NCBI GenBank assembly: GCA_027214345.1
Contig: JAPWHR010000020.1
Span: forward strand, 1-64,000
Source of the DNA: Comamonadaceae bacterium G21597-S1
GTDB taxonomy: Bacteria; Pseudomonadota; Gammaproteobacteria; Burkholderiales; Burkholderiaceae_C
Length of the DNA: 64,000 nt
Reading direction: 5' to 3'
In this document: positions 22,376 through 30,888 of the stretch, piece by piece
Layout of the letters: each line of letters begins with the position of its first letter
Numbering within the stretch: the stretch's first letter is position 1
Program-made: the position numbers and the translations under genes
Notes under the pieces: model-generated
Told to the model about the DNA's origin: nothing
Databases searched by the model: none
Seen by the model: the letters and a program-made list of their open reading frames with translations, nothing else

Positions 22376-22957
22376 CTACCGCAAGTCGCGCCATTCCTGC
22401 AGGTCTTGCGTGTCGACGCGGCCTATTTTACGTTGGGCGACCTGTCCTGTTCCGTCGAACACCACCGTGAACGGCAGGCCGCCCCCCTGGTTGCCCAGAG
22501 AACGACTCAGTTCGACACCCGCCATGCCTGCCAGCGCAACCGGAAATTGCACCGGCGTCTGGGTCAGGAAACGCGTGACGGCAGCCCTCTGGTCCACGGC
22601 CAGACCCAGGACTTGCCAGCCGTTGACATGGTTTTCGGCGTAAAAGCGATCGAGCAGCGGCATTTCCTCGATGCACGGCGGGCACCAGGTGGCCCAGAAA
22701 TTGAGCAGCAGCGGGCGGCCGGCAAAGCTGCGCATGGACAGCGTGTCGCCGCCGTGCGTGGGAAATTCCATGTTCCAGATGGCAGGTGCCTGCCCAGGCG
22801 AACTGCCGCCCGGTCGTGCCTGCCACCACCACAGGCCGGCGCCCGCGGCAGCAGCCGTGCCCGCAACTGCAGCGAACAACCATCGCCGCCGCGCCGCTTC
22901 TGCTGCGGGCCGGGCGTGCTGGCCGGGGGGAGGGGGTTGGCGTTCCGGTGTCGTCAT
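22376..22957 (-). CDS. TlpA/ResA-like membrane-anchored thioredoxin
   Basis: A 193-residue thiol-disulfide oxidoreductase: a basic N terminus, one membrane anchor (LFAAVAGTAAAAGAGLWWW), then a thioredoxin fold with the active site WATWCPPC. The C terminus has the cis-Pro loop GLPFTVVF. Such proteins act in the periplasm, often as reductants. It overlaps the upstream hypothetical by ATGA. Confidence 0.9.
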   Translation of the reverse strand: MTTPERQPPPPGQHARPAAEAARRRWLFAAVAGTAAAAGAGLWWWQARPGGSSPGQAPAIWNMEFPTHGGDTLSMRSFAGRPLLLNFWATWCPPCIEEMPLLDRFYAENHVNGWQVLGLAVDQRAAVTRFLTQTPVQFPVALAGMAGVELSRSLGNQGGGLPFTVVFDGTGQVAQRKIGRVDTQDLQEWRDLR

Positions 22958-23574
22958 GGGCTGGGGTTGCGCAGCAATTCTCGCAGCGCGGCCAGATCCC
23001 CCCGCGACGCGCGGCCTTTGCCGTCGTGGCGCAAGGCGCCGCGCAAATCGTCATGGTCGTAGACAAGCAGGTGAATCGACACCATGGTGTTCAACTCTGG
23101 ACAGAAGTCCGCGATGCTCAGCGCCTCGACCGTGTCGCCGCGCATGCCGTGGACGGTACGCGGTTCGTATGCGACATGCGCGTCGATCAACGCGATTTCC
23201 GCCGATTTCGAGTCGTCGCAGAACAGTTCGAGCACGATGTCGGACTGGCGGGTCGCGCTGCCGCGCCATACGGCCGAACCCAGGTGCGGGCGGAACGGCT
23301 CCAGCCGCTCCATCCATCGCGCCGCAAGCGATCGCAGCGCGGCCAGCTCCTGAGGCTGGGTGTCGGCGCAGAAGATCGCGATGTGTTCGAACACCGCATC
23401 CTCGAGCTCGTCATTGCCCGGCAGGGGCGTGCGGGCCGGCAGGCCCAGCAGGCGCGCGGCCTGTCGCTTGGCCGGCCCGTATTCGAGCCCGTCCTCGACC
23501 ACCAGACGCGCCGCCGCGGCAGCAATCTCGGCTCTCCAGCCTTCGGCGCCATGTTCCATCCTGCGATTGTCCAC
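22954..23574 (-). CDS. Conserved hypothetical protein, weakly nucleotidyltransferase-like
   Basis: A 206-residue soluble protein of unknown function. It is acidic and has a segment SAVWRGSATRQSDIVLELFCDD that faintly recalls the GS-x(n)-SDIDL signature of nucleotidyltransferases, but the full motif is absent. The residue-6 Met (23559) is an alternative start. It is divergent from mpl, 96 bp apart, and translationally coupled to the TlpA-like gene. Confidence 0.7.
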   Translation of the reverse strand: MDNRRMEHGAEGWRAEIAAAAARLVVEDGLEYGPAKRQAARLLGLPARTPLPGNDELEDAVFEHIAIFCADTQPQELAALRSLAARWMERLEPFRPHLGSAVWRGSATRQSDIVLELFCDDSKSAEIALIDAHVAYEPRTVHGMRGDTVEALSIADFCPELNTMVSIHLLVYDHDDLRGALRHDGKGRASRGDLAALRELLRNPSP

Positions 23575-23670
23575 GGATTCGTCGACGGCCTGCCATCATG
23601 GCAGCCCGGCCGCGCGTCCCTGGGGCCTTGCACGCGCCGGCGCCCATGGCCCCTCACCTAAAATCCCGCG

Positions 23671-25149
23671 ATGCATATCCATATCCTGGGCATCTGTGGC
23701 ACCTTCATGGGGGGACTGGCCGCGCTGGCCCGTGAGCAGGGCCATACGGTTACCGGATGCGACACCGGCGTCTATCCGCCCATGAGCGACCAGCTGCGTG
23801 CGCTGGGCATCGACCTGATCGAAGGCTACGGCGCCGACCAGCTCGACCTGCGGCCGGACCTGTTCGTCATCGGCAATGTCGTCAGCAGGGCCGTGCTGGC
23901 CGATGGTTCGCCCCGGTACCCGTTGATGGAGGCCATCCTCGACGCTGGGGCGCCCTATACCAGCGGCCCGCAATGGCTGGCCGAGCACGTGTTGCAGGGC
24001 CGCCATGTGCTGGCGGTCGCCGGTACCCATGGCAAGACCACGACCACCGCGATGCTGGCCTGGATCCTGGAGTGTGCCGGCCTTGCGCCGGGTTTCCTGA
24101 TCGGCGGCGTGGCGATGAACTTTTCGGCGTCGGCGCGGCTCGGCGGATTACCGGCGCCGACGGCCCAGGCACGCAAGCCGCTGTTTGTCATCGAGGCCGA
24201 CGAATACGACACCGCGTTCTTCGACAAGCGCAGCAAGTTCGTGCATTACCGCCCGCGCACCGCCATCCTGAACAACCTGGAGTTCGACCACGCCGACATC
24301 TTCGACGATCTGGCCGACATCGAACGTCAGTTTCGCCACCTGGTGCGCATCGTGCCGGGGACCGGACCCCATGGCAGCGGACGCATCATCGTCAATGGGC
24401 TGGAAGAAAGCCTGGCCCGCGTGATGGCCGCGGGTTGCTGGAGCGAGCAGCGCAGTTTCGGCGCCACCGTGAGCGACTACACGGCGCAAGGCGAGCCCGA
24501 CCGGTTCGACGTGTTGCGCCACGGTACGCCGGTGGCCACCGTGTGCTGGGGCTTGAGCGGCCGGCACAACCAGCTCAACGCGCTGGCGGCGATCGCGGCG
24601 GCCGAACACGTGGGCGTGGAGCCGGCCGTCGCGGCGCAGGCGCTGGCCCGGTTCGACAACGTGCGCCGGCGCATGGAATTGCGTGGCAGCGTCACGCTGG
24701 CAGGCATGCCGGCGTCGAGCGCGCCAGTCGTGGTGTATGACGACTTCGCCCACCATCCGACGGCGATTCACACCACGCTCGAGGGCCTGCGTCGCAAGGT
24801 CGGCCCGTCGGTGCGGATCCTGGCCGTGTTCGAACCCCGTACCAATACGATGAAGCTCGGGGCGATGAAGGCGCAGCTGCCCTGGGCGCTGACATCCGCG
24901 GACCTGGCCTTCTGCCATGCCGGCGGACTGGGATGGGACGCGCGCGAGGTGCTCGCCCCGCTGGGCGACAAGGCCCGGGTGGCCGACGATATCGGCGCCG
25001 TGCTCGAGCAGGTGCTTGCCGAGGTGCGTCCTGGCGACCAGATCCTGTGCATGAGCAACGGCGGCTTCGGCGGCATCCACCAGAAACTCCTGGCGCGGCT
25101 GCAGCAGGGCGTGCCCGAGCGGCAACACGCGTCCGCTGCCGCCGCCTGA
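23671..25149 (+). CDS. mpl: UDP-N-acetylmuramate:L-alanyl-gamma-D-glutamyl-meso-DAP ligase Mpl
   Basis: A 492-residue Mur-ligase-fold enzyme that joins recycled murein tripeptide to UDP-MurNAc. The N terminus MHIHILGICGTFMGGLA binds the UDP part, the ATP loop is [11 protein letters not shown], and the central domain contains EADEYDTAFFDKRSKF. It is a recycling partner of AmpD, encoded about 12 kb away. It ends in Ala codons that lie in an inverted repeat shared with the convergent DAHP synthase gene. Confidence 0.96.
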   Translation: MHIHILGICGTFMGGLAALAREQGHTVTGCDTGVYPPMSDQLRALGIDLIEGYGADQLDLRPDLFVIGNVVSRAVLADGSPRYPLMEAILDAGAPYTSGPQWLAEHVLQGRHVLAVAGTHGKTTTTAMLAWILECAGLAPGFLIGGVAMNFSASARLGGLPAPTAQARKPLFVIEADEYDTAFFDKRSKFVHYRPRTAILNNLEFDHADIFDDLADIERQFRHLVRIVPGTGPHGSGRIIVNGLEESLARVMAAGCWSEQRSFGATVSDYTAQGEPDRFDVLRHGTPVATVCWGLSGRHNQLNALAAIAAAEHVGVEPAVAAQALARFDNVRRRMELRGSVTLAGMPASSAPVVVYDDFAHHPTAIHTTLEGLRRKVGPSVRILAVFEPRTNTMKLGAMKAQLPWALTSADLAFCHAGGLGWDAREVLAPLGDKARVADDIGAVLEQVLAEVRPGDQILCMSNGGFGGIHQKLLARLQQGVPERQHASAAAA

Positions 25150-25184
25150 GACCGGGGCCCCCGCGGCGCGCAGCCTCAGGCGGC
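25141..25184. other. Inverted repeat covering both stop codons of mpl and the DAHP synthase gene
   Basis: GCCGCCTGAG (25141-25150) and CTCAGGCGGC (25175-25184) are perfect 10-bp complements 24 nt apart. Each arm encodes Ala-Ala-stop of its own gene, one read on each strand. The hairpin could stop transcripts from both sides, but no T-run is present. Confidence 0.6.
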
Positions 25185-26336
25185 GCGCTTGCGCCGTGCC
25201 GCCACCGCCTGTGACAAGCTGTCCAGCAGTTCGAGCGAGTGGTCCCAACCCAGGCAGGCGTCGGTGATGCTCTTGCCGTAGTCGAGCTTGCTGGCGTCGT
25301 CCTGGCCCGGCGTGAACTTCTGCGCGCCGGCGTGCAGATGGCTTTCCACCATCAGGCCGAACACGCTGGTCGAGCCGCCGGCCACCTGGGCTGCGACATT
25401 GCGCGCCACGTCGAGTTGTTTCTCATGCTGCTTGCTGCTGTTCGCGTGGCTGCAGTCGACCATCAGCGTGGCCGGCAGGTGGGCCGCCGTCAAGGCCTTG
25501 CAGGCCGCCGCGACGCTGTCGGCATCGTAGTTTGGCGCCTTGCCGCCGCGCAGGATCACGTGGCAGTTCTGGTTGCCGTTGGTCTGCACGATGGCGACCT
25601 GGCCATTCTTGTGCACTGACAGGAAGTGATGGCCGCCGGCCGCGGCCTGGATTGCGTCGGTGGCGATCTTGATGTTGCCGTCGGTACCGTTCTTGAAGCC
25701 GATCGGTGCCGACAAGCCGGAGGCCAGCTCCCGGTGCACCTGGCTTTCCGTGGTGCGTGCGCCGATCGCTCCCCAGGCGATCAGGTCACCCAGGTACTGC
25801 GGCGAGATCACGTCCAGGAATTCGCTGGCGGCCGGCAGGCCCAGGCGATTGATCTCGATCAGCAGCTGGCGCGCGATGCGCAGGCCTTCGTCGATGCGGA
25901 AGGTCTCGTCCAGGTAAGGATCGTTGATCAGTCCCTTCCAGCCCACGGTGGTGCGGGGTTTCTCGAAATACACCCGCATCACGATCTCCAGTGTGTCGCG
26001 GTATTTCTCGCGTTGCTGCACCAGCTTGCGCGCATAGTCCTGCGCCGCGACCGGGTCATGGATCGAACACGGCCCGATCACCACCAGCAGCCGGTCGTCC
26101 TGCCCGGACATGATGGCCTGGATGTTGCGCCGGGTCGACGCGATCAGCTGTTCCACGGGGGTTCCGCCGATAGGGAAGAAACGGATGAGGTGATCGGGCG
26201 GGGGCAACACGTTGATGGCCTTGATGCGTTCGTCGTCGGTCTGGCTCGTGCGGTCGCTGTGGGGGTCGCGGCTGCGGTCGGGCCCGCTGTGGGTGGAGGC
26301 GGAGCCGGATTGCCAGGAGGAGGTCTGTTGCGTCAT
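25176..26336 (-). CDS. aroG: 3-deoxy-7-phosphoheptulonate (DAHP) synthase, type I
   Basis: A 386-residue enzyme condensing phosphoenolpyruvate and erythrose-4-phosphate, the first step of aromatic amino acid synthesis. Signatures include VIGPCSIHD, RVYFEKPRTTVGWKGLIND, GARTTESQVHRELASG and VDCSHANSSKQ. The Ser/Thr/Asp-rich N-terminal ~30 residues are longer than in E. coli paralogues. Start MTQQTSSW at 26336 was chosen; the frame is open to 26375 but that part overlaps the attenuator. The upstream leader peptide rich in Phe, Tyr and Trp indicates attenuation by aromatic amino acid supply. Which amino acid inhibits the enzyme cannot be read off; the symbol marks only the family. Confidence 0.93.
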   Translation of the reverse strand: MTQQTSSWQSGSASTHSGPDRSRDPHSDRTSQTDDERIKAINVLPPPDHLIRFFPIGGTPVEQLIASTRRNIQAIMSGQDDRLLVVIGPCSIHDPVAAQDYARKLVQQREKYRDTLEIVMRVYFEKPRTTVGWKGLINDPYLDETFRIDEGLRIARQLLIEINRLGLPAASEFLDVISPQYLGDLIAWGAIGARTTESQVHRELASGLSAPIGFKNGTDGNIKIATDAIQAAAGGHHFLSVHKNGQVAIVQTNGNQNCHVILRGGKAPNYDADSVAAACKALTAAHLPATLMVDCSHANSSKQHEKQLDVARNVAAQVAGGSTSVFGLMVESHLHAGAQKFTPGQDDASKLDYGKSITDACLGWDHSLELLDSLSQAVAARRKRAA

Positions 26337-26373
26337 GGTGAGTGGTCCTGAGTTGAAAAAGGGGGCCGACAAC

Positions 26374-26400
26374 AAAAAACCGCCGGGGTTGCCGGCGGTT
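26374..26400 (-). terminator. Attenuator terminator upstream of the DAHP synthase gene
   Basis: On the minus strand AACCGCCGG and CCGGCGGTT form a 9-bp stem with a 5-nt loop, followed by a run of T (six A on plus, 26374-26379). It lies 35 nt after the leader peptide stop and 37 nt before the DAHP synthase start. Confidence 0.92.
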
Positions 26401-26435
26401 TCGAGGGGGGTAGGGTTGTCAGGGGGTCGACACGA

Positions 26436-26504
26436 CTACTTCTCTCTTGCGCCGGCGGCGTAGGAGAACCAAAAGTAGGCAAAGAAAAATCGTGTCATCG
26501 ACAT
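26436..26504 (-). CDS. Aromatic leader peptide of the DAHP synthase attenuator
   Basis: A 22-codon ORF starting ATG-TCG-ATG-ACA with the sequence FFFAYFWFSY at residues 6-15: five Phe, two Tyr and one Trp in ten codons. It ends in TAG before the attenuator terminator. This is the classical layout of pheL/trpL-type control, in which ribosome stalling for lack of charged aromatic tRNAs lets transcription pass the terminator. Having all three aromatic residues would suit the common first enzyme of the pathway. Codons 16-18 carry a GCCGCCGG stretch resembling the left terminator arm. A second in-frame ATG at 26498 is an alternative start. No strong ribosome binding site is seen. Confidence 0.85.
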   Translation of the reverse strand: MSMTRFFFAYFWFSYAAGAREK

Positions 26505-26549
26505 GGGCCGGACTTTAGCACGAAAAAATGGGCGATTCCGGCCTGGACT

Positions 26550-28010
26550 TCAGGCGGTTCCGCCGACGGTCAGCCCGTCGATGCGCAGGGTCGGCTGGCC
26601 CACGCCCACCGGCACGCTCTGGCCTTCCTTGCCGCAGGTGCCCACGCCGCTGTCGAGCGCCATGTCGTTGCCGATCATCGAGACCCGGGTCAACGCGTCC
26701 GGCCCGTTGCCGACGATGGTCGCGCCCTTGACCGGGAACTTGATCTTTCCCTTCTCGACCCAGAACGCCTGGCTGGCCGAGAACACGAACTTGCCCGACG
26801 TGATGTCGACCTGGCCGCCGCCGAAATTGGTCGCATACAGGCCGCGCTCGATGCTGGCGATGATCTCCTGCGGCTCGCGGTCGCCGCCGAGCATGTAGGT
26901 GTTGGTCATGCGCGGCATCGGCACGTGGGCGTAACTCTCGCGCCGGCCGTTGCCGGTGGCGGACACGCCCATCAGCCGCGCGTTCATCGCGTCCTGGATG
27001 TAGGCCTTGAGCACGCCGTCCTCGATCAGTACGTTGCGCTGGCTGGCGTTGCCTTCGTCGTCGACATTGAGCGAGCCGCGTCGGTCGGCAATCGTGCCGT
27101 CGTCCAGCACGGTTACACCCTTGGCCGCGACGCGCTGGCCGATGCGGCCGCTGAAGGCGCTCGATCCCTTGCGGTTGAAGTCGCCCTCCAGGCCGTGGCC
27201 GATCGCCTCGTGCAGCAGGATGCCGGGCCAGCCCGGGCCGAGCACGACCGTCATCTCTCCTGCGGGCGCAGGGCGCGAGCCGAGGTTGGTCAGGGCCGCG
27301 GCGACGGCTTCGTCGACGTATTTGTCGATCAGCGCGTCGTCGAAATACGCCAGCGAAAACCGGCCGCCGCCGCCGGCATTGCCCACTTCGCGCCGGCCCT
27401 TGTGTTCGGCGATCACGGTCACGCTCAGTCGCACCAGCGGCCGTACGTCGGCCGCCAGCGTGCCGTCGGCCCGCGCCACCAGCACCACGTCGTATTCGCT
27501 GGCCAGGCCGGCCATGACCTGGGCCACGCGCGGGTCCTTGGCCCGGGCGCGTTGCTCGACCTTGCCCAGCAAGGCGACCTTGGCGGCGCTGTCCATGGTG
27601 GCGATCGGATCGAGATCCGGATACAGGGAGCGGCTGCCGGCGATCGTGCGCGGCGCGATCTTGACCCGGCCGCCGCGCGCGGCGGAGGAGATGGCGCGCA
27701 CGGTGCGTGCGGCATCGAGCAGCGAGGCAAAGGAGATGTCGTCCGAATACGCGAATGCGGTCTTCTCGCCGCTGACGGCGCGTACACCGACGCCCTGGTC
27801 GATGCTGAACGAACCGGACTTGACGATGCCCTCTTCCAGCCCCCAGCCTTCGCTGCGGGTGTACTGGAAATACAGGTCGGCGTCGTCGACCCGGTGGGCG
27901 CGGATTTCGGCCAGCGCCCGGCTCAGGTGGGATTCGTCCAGCCCGAAGGGTTCGAGCAGCAGGGACTTGGCAATGGCCAGGCGTTCAATGGTGGGTTCGC
28001 GAGAGATCAT
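26550..28010 (-). CDS. tldD: Metalloprotease TldD
   Basis: A 486-residue zinc peptidase subunit of the TldD/TldE (PmbA) complex, which degrades unfolded peptides and processes some bacteriocin-type peptides. The zinc motif is HEAIGHGLEGDFNRKG, and the conserved C-terminal block is NTYMLGGDREPQEIIASI. Start MISREPT at 28010 was chosen; further upstream the frame is open but not conserved. Its stop lies 45 bp before the leader peptide, so the DAHP synthase transcript may begin inside tldD or arise by read-through. No tldE is in the window. Confidence 0.95.
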   Translation of the reverse strand: MISREPTIERLAIAKSLLLEPFGLDESHLSRALAEIRAHRVDDADLYFQYTRSEGWGLEEGIVKSGSFSIDQGVGVRAVSGEKTAFAYSDDISFASLLDAARTVRAISSAARGGRVKIAPRTIAGSRSLYPDLDPIATMDSAAKVALLGKVEQRARAKDPRVAQVMAGLASEYDVVLVARADGTLAADVRPLVRLSVTVIAEHKGRREVGNAGGGGRFSLAYFDDALIDKYVDEAVAAALTNLGSRPAPAGEMTVVLGPGWPGILLHEAIGHGLEGDFNRKGSSAFSGRIGQRVAAKGVTVLDDGTIADRRGSLNVDDEGNASQRNVLIEDGVLKAYIQDAMNARLMGVSATGNGRRESYAHVPMPRMTNTYMLGGDREPQEIIASIERGLYATNFGGGQVDITSGKFVFSASQAFWVEKGKIKFPVKGATIVGNGPDALTRVSMIGNDMALDSGVGTCGKEGQSVPVGVGQPTLRIDGLTVGGTA

Positions 28011-28086
28011 GGCGCATTTTAGGTTCGTCGCGATGTTCCGGTGCCGGCCATGCCCATGGCCCTTCCACGTGCTCGGCCCGGGCCGG

Positions 28087-28980
28087 TCAATTCGCCTGCG
28101 GCCAGCGCGTGAGCCATTGCAGCAAGGCTGCGTCGTCCAGATCGGCCAGGCCGGCCGCGCTGGCCTGCGCAAAGGCGTCGCGCGCCGCCGCGCCCAGCGG
28201 GCCATGGAAGCCGAGTTGCTGCGCCGCCTGTATCGCCAGCCGGGTGTCCTTCTCCAGCAGCGTCATGTGGGCGCGCGGCGCGTAGTCGCCGGCGATCGCC
28301 CGCCGCATCCGGTCCGAGCCGATCCAGCTCTGGCCGCTGGAGCGCTCGATCACGTCCAGGGTGGCGCCGAGGTCCAGGCCCATGCGGCCGGCCAGCGCCA
28401 GCACCTCGGCGGCGCCAACCAGGTTGATGCCGGCGGCGAGGTTGTTGACCAGCTTGGTCCGCGCGCCGTCGCCCAGCCGTTCGCCGACCCGGAACACATG
28501 GCCGGACAGGGCTTCGACCAGGCCGCGATGGCGCTCGAACACCGTCGGTGCGCAGGCCACCATCAGGCTCATGCTGCCGTCGCGTGCCCGGGCCGGCCCG
28601 CCGGACATCGGCGCGTCAATGGCATGCAGGCCGAACGGGCGCAGTTCCAGCGCGATTGCCTCCACGTCGTCGGGCGCCATGGTCGGGCATAACATCACGC
28701 AGCGGCCCAGCCGCATCGCCTGCGCCACCGCGCCGGCGCCGAACAACACGTCGCGCGTCTGCGGTGCATCGACGACACACACGATGGTGACGTGCGCGTC
28801 GCGCGCCGCGTCAGAGGGCGCCGCATGCGCGGTGGCACCCAGCGCGGCCAATGCCTGGCTGCGTTCGGGCAGCCGGTCGCAGACATGCACCGGCCAGTGG
28901 CGTGCCAGCAGGTTGGCCGCCATGGCGGCGCCCATGTTGCCGACACCGACGACGGCCACCGGAAAGACCGGCTCCGTCAT
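28087..28980 (-). CDS. NAD(P)-binding beta-hydroxyacid dehydrogenase (3-hydroxyisobutyrate dehydrogenase-like)
   Basis: A 297-residue oxidoreductase. The N-terminal Rossmann motif is VVGVGNMGAAMAANLL; the substrate signature is DAPMSGGPARARDGS, and the catalytic Lys is in GARTKLVNNLAAG. The family acts on 3-hydroxyisobutyrate, tartronate semialdehyde and similar acids; the substrate here is not identifiable. It overlaps rodA by ATGA and probably shares its transcript. Confidence 0.88.
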   Translation of the reverse strand: MTEPVFPVAVVGVGNMGAAMAANLLARHWPVHVCDRLPERSQALAALGATAHAAPSDAARDAHVTIVCVVDAPQTRDVLFGAGAVAQAMRLGRCVMLCPTMAPDDVEAIALELRPFGLHAIDAPMSGGPARARDGSMSLMVACAPTVFERHRGLVEALSGHVFRVGERLGDGARTKLVNNLAAGINLVGAAEVLALAGRMGLDLGATLDVIERSSGQSWIGSDRMRRAIAGDYAPRAHMTLLEKDTRLAIQAAQQLGFHGPLGAAARDAFAQASAAGLADLDDAALLQWLTRWPQAN

Positions 28981-30131
28981 GACTGGACCAGTCGCTTGGC
29001 CTTGCCGATCGACATCAGCATGCCCAGTGCCAGGCCCAGCGTCACCATGGCCGTGCCGCCATAACTGATGAAGGGCAGGGGCACGCCGACCACCGGCAGG
29101 ATGCCGCTGACCATGCCCATGTTGACGAAGGCGTACGAGAAGAACATCATCGCCAGCGCGCCGGCCAGCAGGCGCGAGAACAGCGTCGGAGCGTCCAGCG
29201 CGATGCTCAGCGCGCGCAGCACCAGGAAAATGAAGCCGCCGATCAGCAGCAGGTTGCCGATCAGGCCGAATTCCTCCGAATACGCGGCGAAGATGAAGTC
29301 GGTCGTGCGTTCGGGGATGAATTCCAGGTGGGTCTGCGTGCCCTGCATGAAACCCTTGCCCCATACGCCGCCGGAGCCGATCGCGATCATGCCCTGGATG
29401 ATGTGGAATCCCTTGCCCAGCGGATCCTTGGCCGGGTCGAGCAGCGTGCAGATGCGTTGCTGCTGGTAGTCGCGCAACACCACCCAGCGCACGCCGTCCG
29501 CGCACAGGTCGGACTGGAACAGCACCAGCAGGCCGATGCCGACGACCGCGATCAGCACCGGCGGCAACACCAGGCGCCAGCTCAGCCCGGCGAAGAAGAT
29601 CACCGACAGGCCGGCGGCCAGCACCAGCAGCGAGGTCCCCAGGTCGGGCTGTTTCATGATCAGGCCCACCGGTATGGCCAGCAGGATGGCGCCGACCACA
29701 TAGTCCAGCGGGCGCAGCTGGCCTTCGCGTTTCTGGAACCACCAGGCCAGCATCAGCGGCATGGCGATCTTCAGGATCTCGCTGGGCTGGATCGTGATGC
29801 CCAGGTTGAGCCAGCGGGTCGCGCCCTTGCGGGTGATGCCGAACAGTGCCACCGCGACCAGCAGCGCCACGCCGAGCACGTACAGCGGCACTGCAACCGC
29901 CATCAGTCGCTGCGGCGGCACCTGGGCCACGACGAACATGATGCCGGCGGCCAGCAGCATGTTGCGGCCATGGGACTCGAAACGCGTGCCGTGGTCGAAG
30001 CCCGATGAATACATCGTCAGCAGGCCGGCCGCGGCCAGCGCCACCACGGCGAACAGCAGCAGTCCGTCGAAACCGGTGAAAAGGGGCAGGATCCGTCGCC
30101 ACAACGACGGCTTGTCAAAAACGGCAGCCAT
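28977..30131 (-). CDS. rodA: Rod-shape SEDS peptidoglycan polymerase RodA
   Basis: A 384-residue integral membrane protein with about ten hydrophobic segments, of the SEDS family, that polymerises lipid II for side-wall growth with PBP2. Typical blocks are HGRNMLLAAGI near the start, QPDLGTSLLVLAAGLSVIF, and the C-terminal LPVVGVPLPFISYGGTAMV. The second SEDS protein of the window is FtsW in the dcw cluster. mrdA and mreBCD, its usual upstream partners, are not here; the esterase gene diverges 43 bp away. Confidence 0.95.
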   Translation of the reverse strand: MAAVFDKPSLWRRILPLFTGFDGLLLFAVVALAAAGLLTMYSSGFDHGTRFESHGRNMLLAAGIMFVVAQVPPQRLMAVAVPLYVLGVALLVAVALFGITRKGATRWLNLGITIQPSEILKIAMPLMLAWWFQKREGQLRPLDYVVGAILLAIPVGLIMKQPDLGTSLLVLAAGLSVIFFAGLSWRLVLPPVLIAVVGIGLLVLFQSDLCADGVRWVVLRDYQQQRICTLLDPAKDPLGKGFHIIQGMIAIGSGGVWGKGFMQGTQTHLEFIPERTTDFIFAAYSEEFGLIGNLLLIGGFIFLVLRALSIALDAPTLFSRLLAGALAMMFFSYAFVNMGMVSGILPVVGVPLPFISYGGTAMVTLGLALGMLMSIGKAKRLVQS

Positions 30132-30174
30132 GTCCGGGATTATCCCGCGCCGCCGGCGTGCCTATGATGAGGGC

Positions 30175-30774
30175 ATGGCCATCCCATCCCCGCCGACCAC
30201 CCATCTGGTGTACCTGCATGGTTTCCGTTCCTCCCCGCAGTCGACCAAGGCCCGCATCATGGCCACGCGTGTGGCGCGCGACCACCCCGCCGTCACCTGG
30301 TGGTGCCCGCAGCTGCCGTCGTCGCCCCGCCAGGCGATGGACATGGTGGCGCGGGGCACTGCGGCCTGGCCCGGCGCGCGCATGGCGGTGGTCGGTTCCT
30401 CGCTCGGCGGGTATTACGCGACCTGGCTGGCCGAGCAAAGGTCGTGCAAGGCGGTGCTGCTCAATCCGGCGGTATTCGCCGCGCGCGACCTGGCGCGGCA
30501 TGTCGGCACCCATGCGCTCTGGCACGACCCGATGCAGCAGGTCGACTTCACCCGCGAGCATGTCGACGAATTGCATGCCTTGCACACCGGCGGGCCGGCC
30601 GATGCCGCGCGTTATTTCCTGCTCGCGGCCAAGGGCGACGAGGTGCTGGACTGGCGCGAAATGGTGCAGCGTTACCCCGGCGCGCAGCAGCGCCTGCTCG
30701 AGCACGGCGACCATGGCCTGAGCGATTTTGAAGACCACCTCGACGCGGTGCTGGACTTCCTCGCTCTCGCGTAG
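30175..30774 (+). CDS. YqiA-family alpha/beta-hydrolase esterase
   Basis: A 199-residue small serine esterase. It shows the oxyanion strand LVYLHGFRSSPQSTKA, the nucleophile elbow GSSLGGYYATWLA and the terminal His in EHGDHGLSDFE. YqiA proteins hydrolyse short-chain esters in vitro; the physiological substrate is unknown. The start at 30175 gives the expected family length; upstream codons overlap the divergent rodA region. Confidence 0.88.
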   Translation: MAIPSPPTTHLVYLHGFRSSPQSTKARIMATRVARDHPAVTWWCPQLPSSPRQAMDMVARGTAAWPGARMAVVGSSLGGYYATWLAEQRSCKAVLLNPAVFAARDLARHVGTHALWHDPMQQVDFTREHVDELHALHTGGPADAARYFLLAAKGDEVLDWREMVQRYPGAQQRLLEHGDHGLSDFEDHLDAVLDFLALA

Positions 30775-30888
30775 GCCCCGCCAGCCCTGGGGTTTTGCGC
30801 CGCCTGGCCGGCGCCGTGGCGCTGCCGCGCCCGCGGCCCGGCGCGCCCGCATCCGGCCCGTGCATGGTTTGCAGGGACAATACCGGCC

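Noticed and set aside
30775-30888. Terminator after the YqiA-like gene (CCCC...GGGGTTTT)
   Set aside because: The stem is only four base pairs with a long loop; too weak to claim.
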